Origin: Rhabdothermincola salaria
GTDB taxonomy: Bacteria; Actinomycetota; Acidimicrobiia; Acidimicrobiales; Acidimicrobilacustridaceae
NCBI RefSeq assembly: GCF_021246445.1
Contig: NZ_JAJQXW010000002.1
Location: 682,001 to 746,000, forward strand
Direction of reading: 5' to 3'
DNA: 64,000 bases
Positions within the stretch are counted from its first letter, which is position 1; every line of letters starts with the position of its first letter. Shown one piece after another: positions 52,601 through 59,915 of the stretch. The notes beneath the pieces are model-generated. The model had not been told where the DNA came from. It worked only from the letters and a program-made list of their open reading frames with translations, and did no database searches. Made by a program: the position numbers and the translations under genes.

Positions 52601-53722
52601 ATGCTGCGGCTGTTCGGGCGACGACTGATCCGCCTGGTGCCCGTGCTGTTCCTCGTGACGCTCGGCACGTTCTTCCTCATCGCCCTGGTCCCCGGAGATC
52701 CCGCGGTCAGCATCCTCGGCCCGGACGCCACGCCCGAGGCGATCGCCAACCTGCGCACCGAGCTCGGGCTCGACGAGCCGCTCGTGGCGCGCTACTGGGA
52801 CTGGTTGAGCAGCGCCTTCCAGGGCGACCTCGGCAACTCCCTGCTGCAGCCCACGGACTCCGTGGTCGACCTGATCCGCGCCAGCCTGCCCATCACGCTG
52901 CAGCTGGCGGCCATGGGTCTGCTCATGGCGCTCTTCATCGCCGTGCCCCTCGCCATCTGGTCGGCCTACCGAGCCGACAGCCACGTCGATCGGGCGTCGT
53001 CGTTCCTCACCGCCGCCCTCATCTCCGTCCCCACCTTCCTGGCCGCGCTGTTGCTGGCCTACTTCTTCGTCTTCCAACCCGACGTCGTGCGCTGGGCCAC
53101 GCTGCTGCTCGGGTTCTCCATCGCCGGGGCCATGGTGGTCGGCGCCGCCAAGCGCTGGGGCGACGACACCAACCGGGCCGTGCTGGTCCGCCTCGGGGGC
53201 GCCGCCGCCGTGGTGGGCGCCACCCTGGCGGTGTTCGCCTTCTTCCCCGAGTTCCCTCGCACCGGGTTCTCCCGCATCACCGCCGAGGAGGGCCTGGGCG
53301 AGAACCTGCGCTCGGCCTTCCTCCCGGCGTTCGCCCTGGCCCTCACCGAGATCGCCGTGTTCACCCGACTGCTGCGCGGCGACATGATCTCGACGCTCCA
53401 GGAGGACTACATCCTGGCGGCGCGGGCCAAGGGCATGCCGGTGTGGCGGGTGCTGTGGAGCGACGCCCTGCGGCCGTCGTCGTTCTCGCTCGTCACCCTC
53501 GCCGGGGTGAGCCTGGGCCGACTCATCGGCGGCACCGTCATCGTCGAGACCATCTTCGCCATCCCCGGCATGGGCCGCCTCGTCGTCAACCAGGGGGTGG
53601 TGCTCGGCGACTTCACCGTGGTGCAGGGCGGCGTGCTGGTGATCGCCGTGTTCTACGTCCTCATCAACCTGGTGGTGGACGTGTCCTACCTCTACCTCGA
53701 CCCGAGGATCCGTCGTGCCTGA
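52601..53722 (+). CDS. ABC transporter permease (DppB-like), enlarged
   Basis: A 373-residue permease of the DppB/OppB family. The N-terminal signature RLIRLVPVLFLVTLGTFFLI and LVPGDPA is present; the EAA loop that docks the ATPase is EDYILAARAKGMPVWRVLW near 268-286, followed by SLGRLIGGTVIVETIFAIPGMG. It is about 50-60 residues longer than usual: between the third helix and PRTGFSRI it has an additional segment (about 158-216) with two more hydrophobic helices. GGAGGGG upstream gives the ATG start. The stop overlaps the next permease by 8 nt. Confidence 0.9.
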   Translation: MLRLFGRRLIRLVPVLFLVTLGTFFLIALVPGDPAVSILGPDATPEAIANLRTELGLDEPLVARYWDWLSSAFQGDLGNSLLQPTDSVVDLIRASLPITLQLAAMGLLMALFIAVPLAIWSAYRADSHVDRASSFLTAALISVPTFLAALLLAYFFVFQPDVVRWATLLLGFSIAGAMVVGAAKRWGDDTNRAVLVRLGGAAAVVGATLAVFAFFPEFPRTGFSRITAEEGLGENLRSAFLPAFALALTEIAVFTRLLRGDMISTLQEDYILAARAKGMPVWRVLWSDALRPSSFSLVTLAGVSLGRLIGGTVIVETIFAIPGMGRLVVNQGVVLGDFTVVQGGVLVIAVFYVLINLVVDVSYLYLDPRIRRA

Positions 53723-54785
53723 GGCTCCCGTGCTCGAAGACCTGCCCGCCGAGCCCGAGGAGCCGACGCCCGCGCCGCGGCCCACTCCGGCCCGGCCCTG
53801 GGCCCGCGTGGCGCTGCTGCCGCTGAGCCTCGTGCTGCTCTTCGTCGCCCTCGACGTGATGGCCGGGCTCACCGTGTGGGCCCAGGCGCCGGTGGTCGCC
53901 GTCGGCCTGGCCGCCTTCTACATGGGCCTCGACGCCCTGCTCTTCGTCGTCAAGGGGCGCAAGGTCAACACCGGCTTCTGGCTGGCGGTGGTGTGGGTGG
54001 TCGGCCTGGTGCTGCTGGCCGTCTTCGCCGACCTCTTGCCGCTGGGTGAGTCCGAGGACACGGCTGCCACCTTGCGGGACACGCCTCGCCTCCGACCGGA
54101 CCTCTTCTCGGCCCATCCGCTCGGCACCGACAACCAGGCCCTCGACATCCTCGCCGGTGTCATCTACGGCGCCCGGGTCTCGCTGCAGGTCAGCTTCCTG
54201 GCCGTGGCCATCGGCATGGTCGGCGGTGGGCTGCTGGGCATCTCCGCCGGCTTCTTCCGCGGCAAGCTCGACGCCGTGGTCGGCGTGTTCGCCGACTCCA
54301 TGCTCGCCTTCCCCCCGCTCATCCTGCTCCTCGCCGTGGTGGCGGCCGTCGACGCCAGCGTGCTCAACATCTCCCTGGCCCTGGCGCTGTTGAGCGTGCC
54401 CACCTACACCCGTCTGGCCCGGGCCAACACGCTCACCCTGGCCCAACGCGAGTTCGTGCTCTCGGCCCGGGCCATGGGCGCCAAGGACTGGCGCATCATC
54501 GCCTTCGAGCTGGTGCCCAACGTGGTGCGCCCTCTGCTGTCGTACAGCTTCATCATCATCGCCGTGCTGATCGTGGCCGAGGCGTCGCTGAGCTTCCTCG
54601 GGGTCGGCATCCAACGCCCCACCCCCACCTGGGGCAACATGATCGCCGCCGGTCAGAACGACCTCCAGCAGACCCCCCACCTGGTCTTCGTGCCCGGTGC
54701 GGTGATGTTCGTGACCGTGTTCGCCCTCAACAAGATCGGCGACCGGGCCCGCGCCAAGCTCGACCCCCGCGCCAGCGCCATCTGA
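53715..54785 (+). CDS. ABC transporter permease (DppC-like), enlarged N-terminus
   Basis: A 356-residue DppC/OppC permease. The core has HPLGTDNQALDILAGVIYGARVSL, the EAA loop EFVLSARAMGAKDWRIIAFELVPN and LSFLGVGIQRPTPTWGNMI, all standard. The N-terminus is unusual: after a Pro/Glu-rich cytoplasmic stretch there are three to four hydrophobic helices (about 33-105) instead of the usual one before the LPLGESED segment. The partner DppB-like permease is also enlarged. The ATPases that would energise both lie in the convergent operon. Confidence 0.9.
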   Translation: MPEAPVLEDLPAEPEEPTPAPRPTPARPWARVALLPLSLVLLFVALDVMAGLTVWAQAPVVAVGLAAFYMGLDALLFVVKGRKVNTGFWLAVVWVVGLVLLAVFADLLPLGESEDTAATLRDTPRLRPDLFSAHPLGTDNQALDILAGVIYGARVSLQVSFLAVAIGMVGGGLLGISAGFFRGKLDAVVGVFADSMLAFPPLILLLAVVAAVDASVLNISLALALLSVPTYTRLARANTLTLAQREFVLSARAMGAKDWRIIAFELVPNVVRPLLSYSFIIIAVLIVAEASLSFLGVGIQRPTPTWGNMIAAGQNDLQQTPHLVFVPGAVMFVTVFALNKIGDRARAKLDPRASAI

Positions 54786-54790
54786 CCGGG

Positions 54791-55372
54791 TCAGGTCGGA
54801 GGGTCGTCCTCGGCTCGGAAGCGGAACAGGCGGCGCTCCTTGCGGAGCCGGTCGAGCCGCTCGAAGTCGACGTCGGGCTGCTCCTCGTGCTCGTCGGCGT
54901 CGTAGGCGATGACCCACGTGCCGGCCACGAGGTCGTGCAGGCCCCGGCCGGAGCCGACGAGGGTGGGCAGCGCCAGCGCCACCAGGACGGCACCGGCCAC
55001 CCACGGGTTGGGCACCAGCAGCACCACCAGCACGAGGAGCCATCGGCGCACGGCGCGGGCCAGGCCCGGGGTGTCGGTGCCGGGGTGCGCGGCGACCTTG
55101 ACGTCCAACCAGTCCTTGGCCGGTGTCTGGCCCAACCGGGCGACGAACACCAGCTCGTAGCCGGTGAGCAGCACGGCGAAGAGGTAGCGAGCTCCGTCGG
55201 GGCCGACGAGTGCGCTCCCGCCGAGCACCATGAAGGTGAGCTGGGCGAAGAAGACGATGAAGAGGTCGACCACACGCGCCGCGGCGCGCCGCCAACGAGC
55301 CGCAGGATCAGGCGCCGCCGGCCGACTCCTCCGCGAAGTGGCACGCCACGTAGTGCCCGGGGCGCAGCTCAC
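54791..55372 (-). CDS. RDD-family membrane protein
   Basis: A 193-residue membrane protein of the RDD family: the conserved Arg-Asp pattern is RAAARVVDLFIVFFAQLTFMV, followed by TPAKDWLDVKV and GRGLHDLVAGTWVI. There are three or four membrane segments and a charged C-terminal tail. The GTG start lies 65 nt inside the upstream ATPase gene; no good start was found after that gene ends, because the RDD domain begins immediately. Last gene of the minus-strand ATPase operon; the role with the transporter is unknown. It ends 5 nt from the convergent permease gene. Confidence 0.75.
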   Translation of the reverse strand: MSCAPGTTWRATSRRSRPAAPDPAARWRRAAARVVDLFIVFFAQLTFMVLGGSALVGPDGARYLFAVLLTGYELVFVARLGQTPAKDWLDVKVAAHPGTDTPGLARAVRRWLLVLVVLLVPNPWVAGAVLVALALPTLVGSGRGLHDLVAGTWVIAYDADEHEEQPDVDFERLDRLRKERRLFRFRAEDDPPT

Positions 55373-56312
55373 GTAGCTCCGGCTCGGTCTCGGCGCACAC
55401 GTCCTGGGCCAACGGGCACCGGGTGCGGAAGCGGCAGCCCGACGGCGGATCGATGGGCGAGGGCAGGTCGCCGCTGATGGTGCCGTCGCCGTTCTCCCTG
55501 TCGGGGTCCGGGACCGGGATCGACTGCAGGAGCAGCTGCGTGTAGGGGTGGACGGGTTCGCCGTAGAGCTGGTCGGCGCCGGCGACCTCGCAGATCTTGC
55601 CCAGGTACATCACCACGACGCGGTCGCTGACGTTCTTGACCACGGCCAGGTCGTGGGCGATGAAGAGCAGCGTGAGGCCGTAGCGCTGCTTCATGCTCTC
55701 GAGCAGGTTGAGGATCTGGGCCTGCACGGACACGTCGAGCGCGGAGACCGGCTCGTCGCAGATGATGACCTCGGGATCGAGCATGAGGGCGCGGGCGATG
55801 CAGATGCGCTGGCACTGCCCGCCGGAGAACTCGTGGGGTCGGCGGTCGCCGACGACCTTCGGGTCGAGGCCGACCGCTTCGAGGATCTCGTCGATGTGGC
55901 GGTCGTGCTCGGGGCCGGAGCGCTCGTGCCAGATCCGCGGGCCTTCGTTGACGATGTCGCGGACCTTGCGCCTCGGGTTCAGCGAGGAGATCGGGTCCTG
56001 GAAGATCATCTGCAGGTGGGTGCGGACCCGTCGCAGCTCCTCGCCCTCGAGGCCGGTGAGGTCCTGGCCGTCGAGGACGACCTCACCGGACGTGGGCTTG
56101 GGGAGCTGCATGATGGCGCGCCCGGTGCTCGACTTCCCGCACCCCGACTCGCCGACGAGGCCGACCGTCTCGCCCTTGAGGATGTCGAAGCTCACATCGC
56201 TGACGGCGTGGACCACCTCGCCCTTGCCGGTGGGGAACTCGACCACCAGGTTGCGCACCGTGAGCACGGGGTCCTGGTCGCCGCGGAGGTGGGCGGTGCC
56301 GCTGCCGGCCAT
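55308..56312 (-). CDS. ABC transporter ATP-binding protein (DppF/OppF-like)
   Basis: A 334-residue ATPase of the oligopeptide/dipeptide importer type. Walker A is GESGCGKS, Q-loop FQDPISSLNPRR, signature HEFSGGQCQRICIARAL, Walker B VIICDEPVSALDVS and H-loop AHDL. The C-terminal oligopeptide extension has a Cys cluster (GCRFRTRCPLAQDVCAETEP), as in family members that bind an iron-sulfur cluster. The ATG overlaps the preceding ATPase stop by 1 nt (TGATG). It pairs with that gene to form the heterodimer for the permeases at 52601-54785. Confidence 0.94.
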   Translation of the reverse strand: MAGSGTAHLRGDQDPVLTVRNLVVEFPTGKGEVVHAVSDVSFDILKGETVGLVGESGCGKSSTGRAIMQLPKPTSGEVVLDGQDLTGLEGEELRRVRTHLQMIFQDPISSLNPRRKVRDIVNEGPRIWHERSGPEHDRHIDEILEAVGLDPKVVGDRRPHEFSGGQCQRICIARALMLDPEVIICDEPVSALDVSVQAQILNLLESMKQRYGLTLLFIAHDLAVVKNVSDRVVVMYLGKICEVAGADQLYGEPVHPYTQLLLQSIPVPDPDRENGDGTISGDLPSPIDPPSGCRFRTRCPLAQDVCAETEPELRELRPGHYVACHFAEESAGGA

Positions 56313-57412
56313 CAGCTCACCACCTCGGCGCGCAGGTCGAGGCCGGCGGCGGTGACGCCGGCCTCGGTGTTGCGGCGCAGGGCCTCGTCGCCCTCCGGGG
56401 TGCCGGTGGGGAAGTGGCAGCACCACTGGTGGGCGGGTCCGTCGAGCACGACGTAGCCGGGGTCGACCTCACCGCAGGTGGGCTGGGCCTGTGGGCACCG
56501 GGGTGCGAACCGGCAGGCGGGTGGGGGCGAGACCATGTCGGGAGGTCGTCCCGGGATGGCCTCCAGGGTCGAGTGGCTGGGCAGCTCGACGCGGGGGATC
56601 GAACGCATCAGCGCCGTGGTGTAGGGGTGGCGGGGGTTGATGAACAGCTCGCGGGTGGGGGCCATCTCCGACAACCGGGCGGCGTACATCACGCCGATGC
56701 GGTCGGCCCGTCCGGCCACCACCCCGAGGTCGTGGGTGATGAGGATCATGCCCATGCCCGTCTCCTCCTGCAGGCTCTGCAGGAGGTCGAGGATCTGCTT
56801 CTGGACGGTCACGTCGAGGGCGGTGGTGGGCTCGTCCGCGATCAACAGCTTGGGCTCGCACGACAGCGCGATGGCGATGGTGACCCGCTGGCGCATGCCG
56901 CCCGAGAGCTCGTGGGGGTACTGCGAGAGGCGCCGCTCCGGATGGGGGATCCCCACGTGACCCAACAGCTCGACGGCGCGGCTGCGGGCATCGGTGCGGT
57001 TGAGTCCGAGGTGGTAGCGCAGGGGCTCGGTGAGCTGCTGGCCCACCTTCTTGACCGGGTTGAGCGAGGTCATCGGGTCCTGGAAGACCATGGCCACCTC
57101 GACCCCGAAGAAGTGCCGGGCTTCGGCCAACGTGAGGCCCCGCACGTCCCGCCCGTCGAGCAGCACTTCCGAGGCGGGATCGACCGAGGCCGCCTTGGGC
57201 AGGATGTTCATGATCGACCGGACCAGCACCGACTTGCCCGAGCCGGACTCGCCGACGATCCCGAGCGTCTCGCCCCGATCGAGCTCGAAGGACACACCGT
57301 CGACCGCCAGGAGCTCGCCCCGGTCCGTGGCGAAGCGGGTGGACAGGCCGTTGACGGCCAGCAACGGTTGTCCTGCGCTCAACGGTTCCCCCCGGGTCGT
57401 GGCCGCGGCCAT
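56312..57412 (-). CDS. ABC transporter ATP-binding protein (DppD/OppD-like)
   Basis: A 366-residue ATPase. Walker A is GESGSGKS, Q-loop FQDPMTSLNPVKK, signature HELSGGMRQRVTIAIAL, Walker B LLIADEPTTALDVT, H-loop THDL. The C-terminal oligopeptide-transporter extension carries a Cys cluster (ACRFAPRCPQAQPTCGEVDPGY). I start at the ATG at 57412 (MAAATTRGEPLS); a longer frame up to 57442 is possible. First gene of the minus-strand operon, 243 nt from the divergent SCO gene. Confidence 0.93.
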   Translation of the reverse strand: MAAATTRGEPLSAGQPLLAVNGLSTRFATDRGELLAVDGVSFELDRGETLGIVGESGSGKSVLVRSIMNILPKAASVDPASEVLLDGRDVRGLTLAEARHFFGVEVAMVFQDPMTSLNPVKKVGQQLTEPLRYHLGLNRTDARSRAVELLGHVGIPHPERRLSQYPHELSGGMRQRVTIAIALSCEPKLLIADEPTTALDVTVQKQILDLLQSLQEETGMGMILITHDLGVVAGRADRIGVMYAARLSEMAPTRELFINPRHPYTTALMRSIPRVELPSHSTLEAIPGRPPDMVSPPPACRFAPRCPQAQPTCGEVDPGYVVLDGPAHQWCCHFPTGTPEGDEALRRNTEAGVTAAGLDLRAEVVS

Positions 57413-57550
57413 GTTGGCAGCCGGGTGCAGGAGCCGCAACACGCCGCAGGCCCGTCGCGTGCCCGTCGTGGGCCTCCGGTGCCCGGGGGCGTGAACCCAC
57501 CCGCCCGGACGACCTGACCGATGTCACACCGCCTCGGCGGATCGTCGGGA

Positions 57551-57568
57551 ACCAGGGCCGCTCCTGGT
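57551..57568. promoter_or_regulatory. Inverted repeat in the copper-operon leader
   Basis: ACCAGG (57551-57556) and CCTGGT (57563-57568) form a perfect 6-bp inverted repeat with a 6-nt spacer. GGGAAC at 57547-57552 could be an ECF-type -35. The region is upstream of the chosen SCO start; if translation began at the ATG at 57521, the repeat would be coding. Confidence 0.3.
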
Positions 57569-57655
57569 GCGACTACCACCAGCGTGCCCCGGTCCCCGCG
57601 CCCCGCATCCGCCCGAACTCGGTCGCATCGCAACCCCGACGGCCCGACCCCGGGC

Positions 57656-58252
57656 GTGGTGCGGGTGATCGTCGTCCTCGTCGCCTTGGCGCTGCTCGCC
57701 GCCGCGTGCGGCAGCGACGGGTCCGCGGCCTCGTTGAACGGCCTCCAGCAGGACCCTTCTCCGCAGGTGGGGGAGGTGGCACTGCCCGACGTGCTCGATG
57801 GCGGAGCTTCCTCCGCCATGCGGGCGCAGTCGGATGAGCTGCTGTTGGTGTTCTTCGGGTTCACCAGCTGCCCCGACATCTGCCCCACCACCATGGCGAC
57901 CATCGCCACCGCGCTCGACCAGCGCCCCGAGCTGGTGGACGAGGTGGAAGTCGCCATGGTGAGCGTCGACCCCGAGCGGGACACGGCGGATGTGATGCCG
58001 CGCTACGTCACCTCGTTCGTCGACCGGGCCCGGGCCCTGCGCACCGACGACCCGGCGACCCTGCGGGCCGCGGCCGACGCGTTCGGGGCGTCCTACCTGG
58101 TCACCACCGACGCCGACGGTGAACCCGATGTCGGGCACTCGGCCTATCTGTACGGCGTCGACGACCAGGGCCAGGTCGTCGTGACCTGGAGCTTCGGCGT
58201 CACCGCCGACGAGCTCTCGTCCGATCTCTCCACCCTGCTGACCCAGTCCTGA
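57656..58252 (+). CDS. SCO-family copper-binding/thioredoxin-like lipoprotein
   Basis: A 198-residue (from GTG 57656) exported protein, like Sco1/SenC, which deliver copper to cytochrome oxidase CuA. The short signal peptide ends in lipobox LLAAACGS (Cys18). The copper/redox motif CPDIC at residues 72-76 lies in FFGFTSCPDICPTTM, and the third ligand His is in VGHSAYLYGVDD. The start is uncertain: an in-frame ATG at 57521 would add 45 Arg/Ser/Pro-rich residues, which do not look like a signal peptide. First gene of a five-gene operon. Confidence 0.88.
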   Translation: MVRVIVVLVALALLAAACGSDGSAASLNGLQQDPSPQVGEVALPDVLDGGASSAMRAQSDELLLVFFGFTSCPDICPTTMATIATALDQRPELVDEVEVAMVSVDPERDTADVMPRYVTSFVDRARALRTDDPATLRAAADAFGASYLVTTDADGEPDVGHSAYLYGVDDQGQVVVTWSFGVTADELSSDLSTLLTQS

Positions 58253-58262
58253 GGAGGACCCC

Positions 58263-58907
58263 TTGACCACCGACCGACCGCTCACGTGCATCGACGGCCG
58301 ACGAACGCGGCCTCGCCGCCTCCTGGTCGTGCCTCTGCTGGCCGTGGCCGCGATGGTGCTGGCCGCGTGCGGCTCCACCGACGAGGCCGACGGCGGGGCG
58401 GCGGCGACCGTCGAGGTCCGCGACGCCTGGGCGCGCACGTCCCCCAGCGGGCAGATGAACGGCGCCGCCTACATGGTGCTGGTGGGGGGCGAGGAGGACG
58501 ACCGGCTGGTGGGGGTGAGCGTCGCCTCCGACGTGGCCGCTCGGGCCGAGCTGCACGAGACGGTGATGGCCGACGACGACGCCACCGGGATGGGCGGCGA
58601 TGCCCAGATGGACGGCGATGCCCAGATGGACGGCGATGCCCAGATGGACGGCGATGCCCAGATGGACGATGCCGGCATGGACGGGACCCCGACCACCATG
58701 GCCGCAACGCCGGGGATGATGACCATGCACGAGGTGTCTGCCATCGACGTGCCGGCCGGTGGGGAGGTGGCGCTCGAACCGGGCGGCTACCACGTGATGC
58801 TGCTGGAGCTGGCCGCCCCCCTCGTGGCCGGTGAGACGGTCGATCTCACCCTCGAGCTCGAGCAGGCCGGCACCGTCACCGTGACCGCCGAGGTCCGCAC
58901 CGCGTGA
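58263..58907 (+). CDS. PCu(A)C copper chaperone with Met-rich insert
   Basis: A 214-residue lipoprotein (lipobox VLAACGS, Cys36) with a PCu(A)C domain, which passes Cu(I) to SCO or CuA. The copper ligands are His98, Met155, His177 and Met179. The usual ten residues between His98 and the Met are expanded to 56 by a Met/Asp-rich insert with four perfect GDAQMD repeats and ten further Met in the insert. The TTG start is supported by AGGAGG spaced 6 nt upstream and by 10 nt spacing from the SCO gene. It should act outside the membrane next to the SCO protein. Confidence 0.88.
   Translation: MTTDRPLTCIDGRRTRPRRLLVVPLLAVAAMVLAACGSTDEADGGAAATVEVRDAWARTSPSGQMNGAAYMVLVGGEEDDRLVGVSVASDVAARAELHETVMADDDATGMGGDAQMDGDAQMDGDAQMDGDAQMDDAGMDGTPTTMAATPGMMTMHEVSAIDVPAGGEVALEPGGYHVMLLELAAPLVAGETVDLTLELEQAGTVTVTAEVRTA
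58596..58667 (+). repeat. Four perfect 18-bp tandem repeats
   Basis: The unit GGCGATGCCCAGATGGAC occurs four times in register and encodes GDAQMD each time. The copies are identical, pointing to recent expansion by slippage inside the PCu(A)C loop. Confidence 0.95.
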
Positions 58908-58917
58908 GGTCACGGCC

Positions 58918-59331
58918 GTGAGTCGATCCCCCCGTGGGGCGAGCGTGGCCGTCACCGCGGTGCTGCTGGTCGGCGCCGCGGCCCTGGGCGCATGGCTGGT
59001 GCTCGGGGGATCGGAACGAGGCCCCGGGGCCGTCCCCCGGTTCGAGATGGTGGATGCGTCGACTCCCGGTGACGTCGAGATCGTGATCCCGGCTGGTACC
59101 GCGTCCCGCTTGGCGAGCGGGGCGCCGGTGAGCGCCGTCCCCCGCCTGATCGAACCCCACGTCGGCGACGTGGTCGTCGTGCGCAACGAGGACGTCGACG
59201 CGGCCTTCCTCGGTCCGTTCTTCGTGCCGGCCGGGGAGACCATCGCCCACCGAGCCCTCAGCACCGGTGTGCTCGAAGGGTCCTGCTCGGCCCATGAGGA
59301 CGGACGGATCACCGTGGTGGTGGCGGCATGA
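58918..59331 (+). CDS. Cupredoxin-like membrane-anchored protein
   Basis: A 137-residue protein with an N-terminal membrane helix (about 10-29) and an extracytoplasmic beta-rich domain. VGDVVVVRNEDVDAAFLGPFFVPAGET and GVLEGSCSAHEDGRITVVV look like the second half of a cupredoxin, with Cys123 and His126 at the C-terminal ligand loop. The first His of a blue-copper site is not obvious (the place reads NEDVDAAF), so copper binding may be partial. GTG start 10 nt after the chaperone; its stop overlaps the sigma factor ATG. Role inferred from context as part of copper handling or sensing. Confidence 0.6.
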   Translation: MSRSPRGASVAVTAVLLVGAAALGAWLVLGGSERGPGAVPRFEMVDASTPGDVEIVIPAGTASRLASGAPVSAVPRLIEPHVGDVVVVRNEDVDAAFLGPFFVPAGETIAHRALSTGVLEGSCSAHEDGRITVVVAA

Positions 59332-59915
59332 ACACGGCTCGCCCGCGCCGGGTTGTGAGCCGACGAGGGAGCGGCGATGCTCGGGGGGTGGACGACACGA
59401 CGCGGCTGTTGCTCGCCGCCCGAGACGGTGACCGGGACGCCTTCGCCGAGTTCGTGCGCCGCACCCAGCCCGAGGTCCACCGGCTCTGCCGGGCGCTGAG
59501 CAGCCCGTCGGCCGCCGACGATCTCACCCAGGAGACCTACCTGCGGGCACTGGACGCGCTCGGGCGCTTTCGAGGCCGATCGTCGGCGCGCACGTGGTTG
59601 CTGGCCATCGCCCGCAACGTGGCGGCCGACGACATCCGTCGTCGGGGAGCACGCGGACGCCTGCTGTCCCGGCTGGGCGGCCCCGACGAACCCATGGCCT
59701 CACCAGGAGCCATGGTCCACACCGCGGACCTGTTGGCCCGCCTCCACCCCGATCGTCGCGACGCCTTCGCGCTCACCCAGCTGCTGGGCCTCAGCTACGC
59801 CGAGGCCGCCGAGGTCCTCGACTGCCCGGTGGGGACGATCCGCTCCCGGGTGGCGCGTGCCCGCGAGGACCTGGTCGACGCGCTTCGCGACCCTCGCGCC
59901 GAGGAGACGGGATGA
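59328..59915 (+). CDS. ECF sigma factor
   Basis: A 195-residue group 4 sigma factor. Region 2 contains VHRLCRALSSPSAADDLTQETYLRALDALGRF and RTWLLAIARNVAADDIRRR; region 4 is RDAFALTQLLGLSYAEAAEVLDCPVGTIRSRVARA, typical of SigC/SigM-like ECF factors. An N-terminal Arg-rich stretch of about 20 residues precedes region 2. It overlaps both neighbours by 4 nt (cupredoxin-like before, anti-sigma after), so it is made with the copper proteins. Likely targets include its own operon; a GGGAAC motif lies upstream at 57547. Confidence 0.92.
   Translation: MNTARPRRVVSRRGSGDARGVDDTTRLLLAARDGDRDAFAEFVRRTQPEVHRLCRALSSPSAADDLTQETYLRALDALGRFRGRSSARTWLLAIARNVAADDIRRRGARGRLLSRLGGPDEPMASPGAMVHTADLLARLHPDRRDAFALTQLLGLSYAEAAEVLDCPVGTIRSRVARAREDLVDALRDPRAEETG

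Noticed and set aside
58596-58667. CRISPR-like direct repeats
   Set aside because: The 18-bp units are contiguous without spacers and code in frame for GDAQMD.
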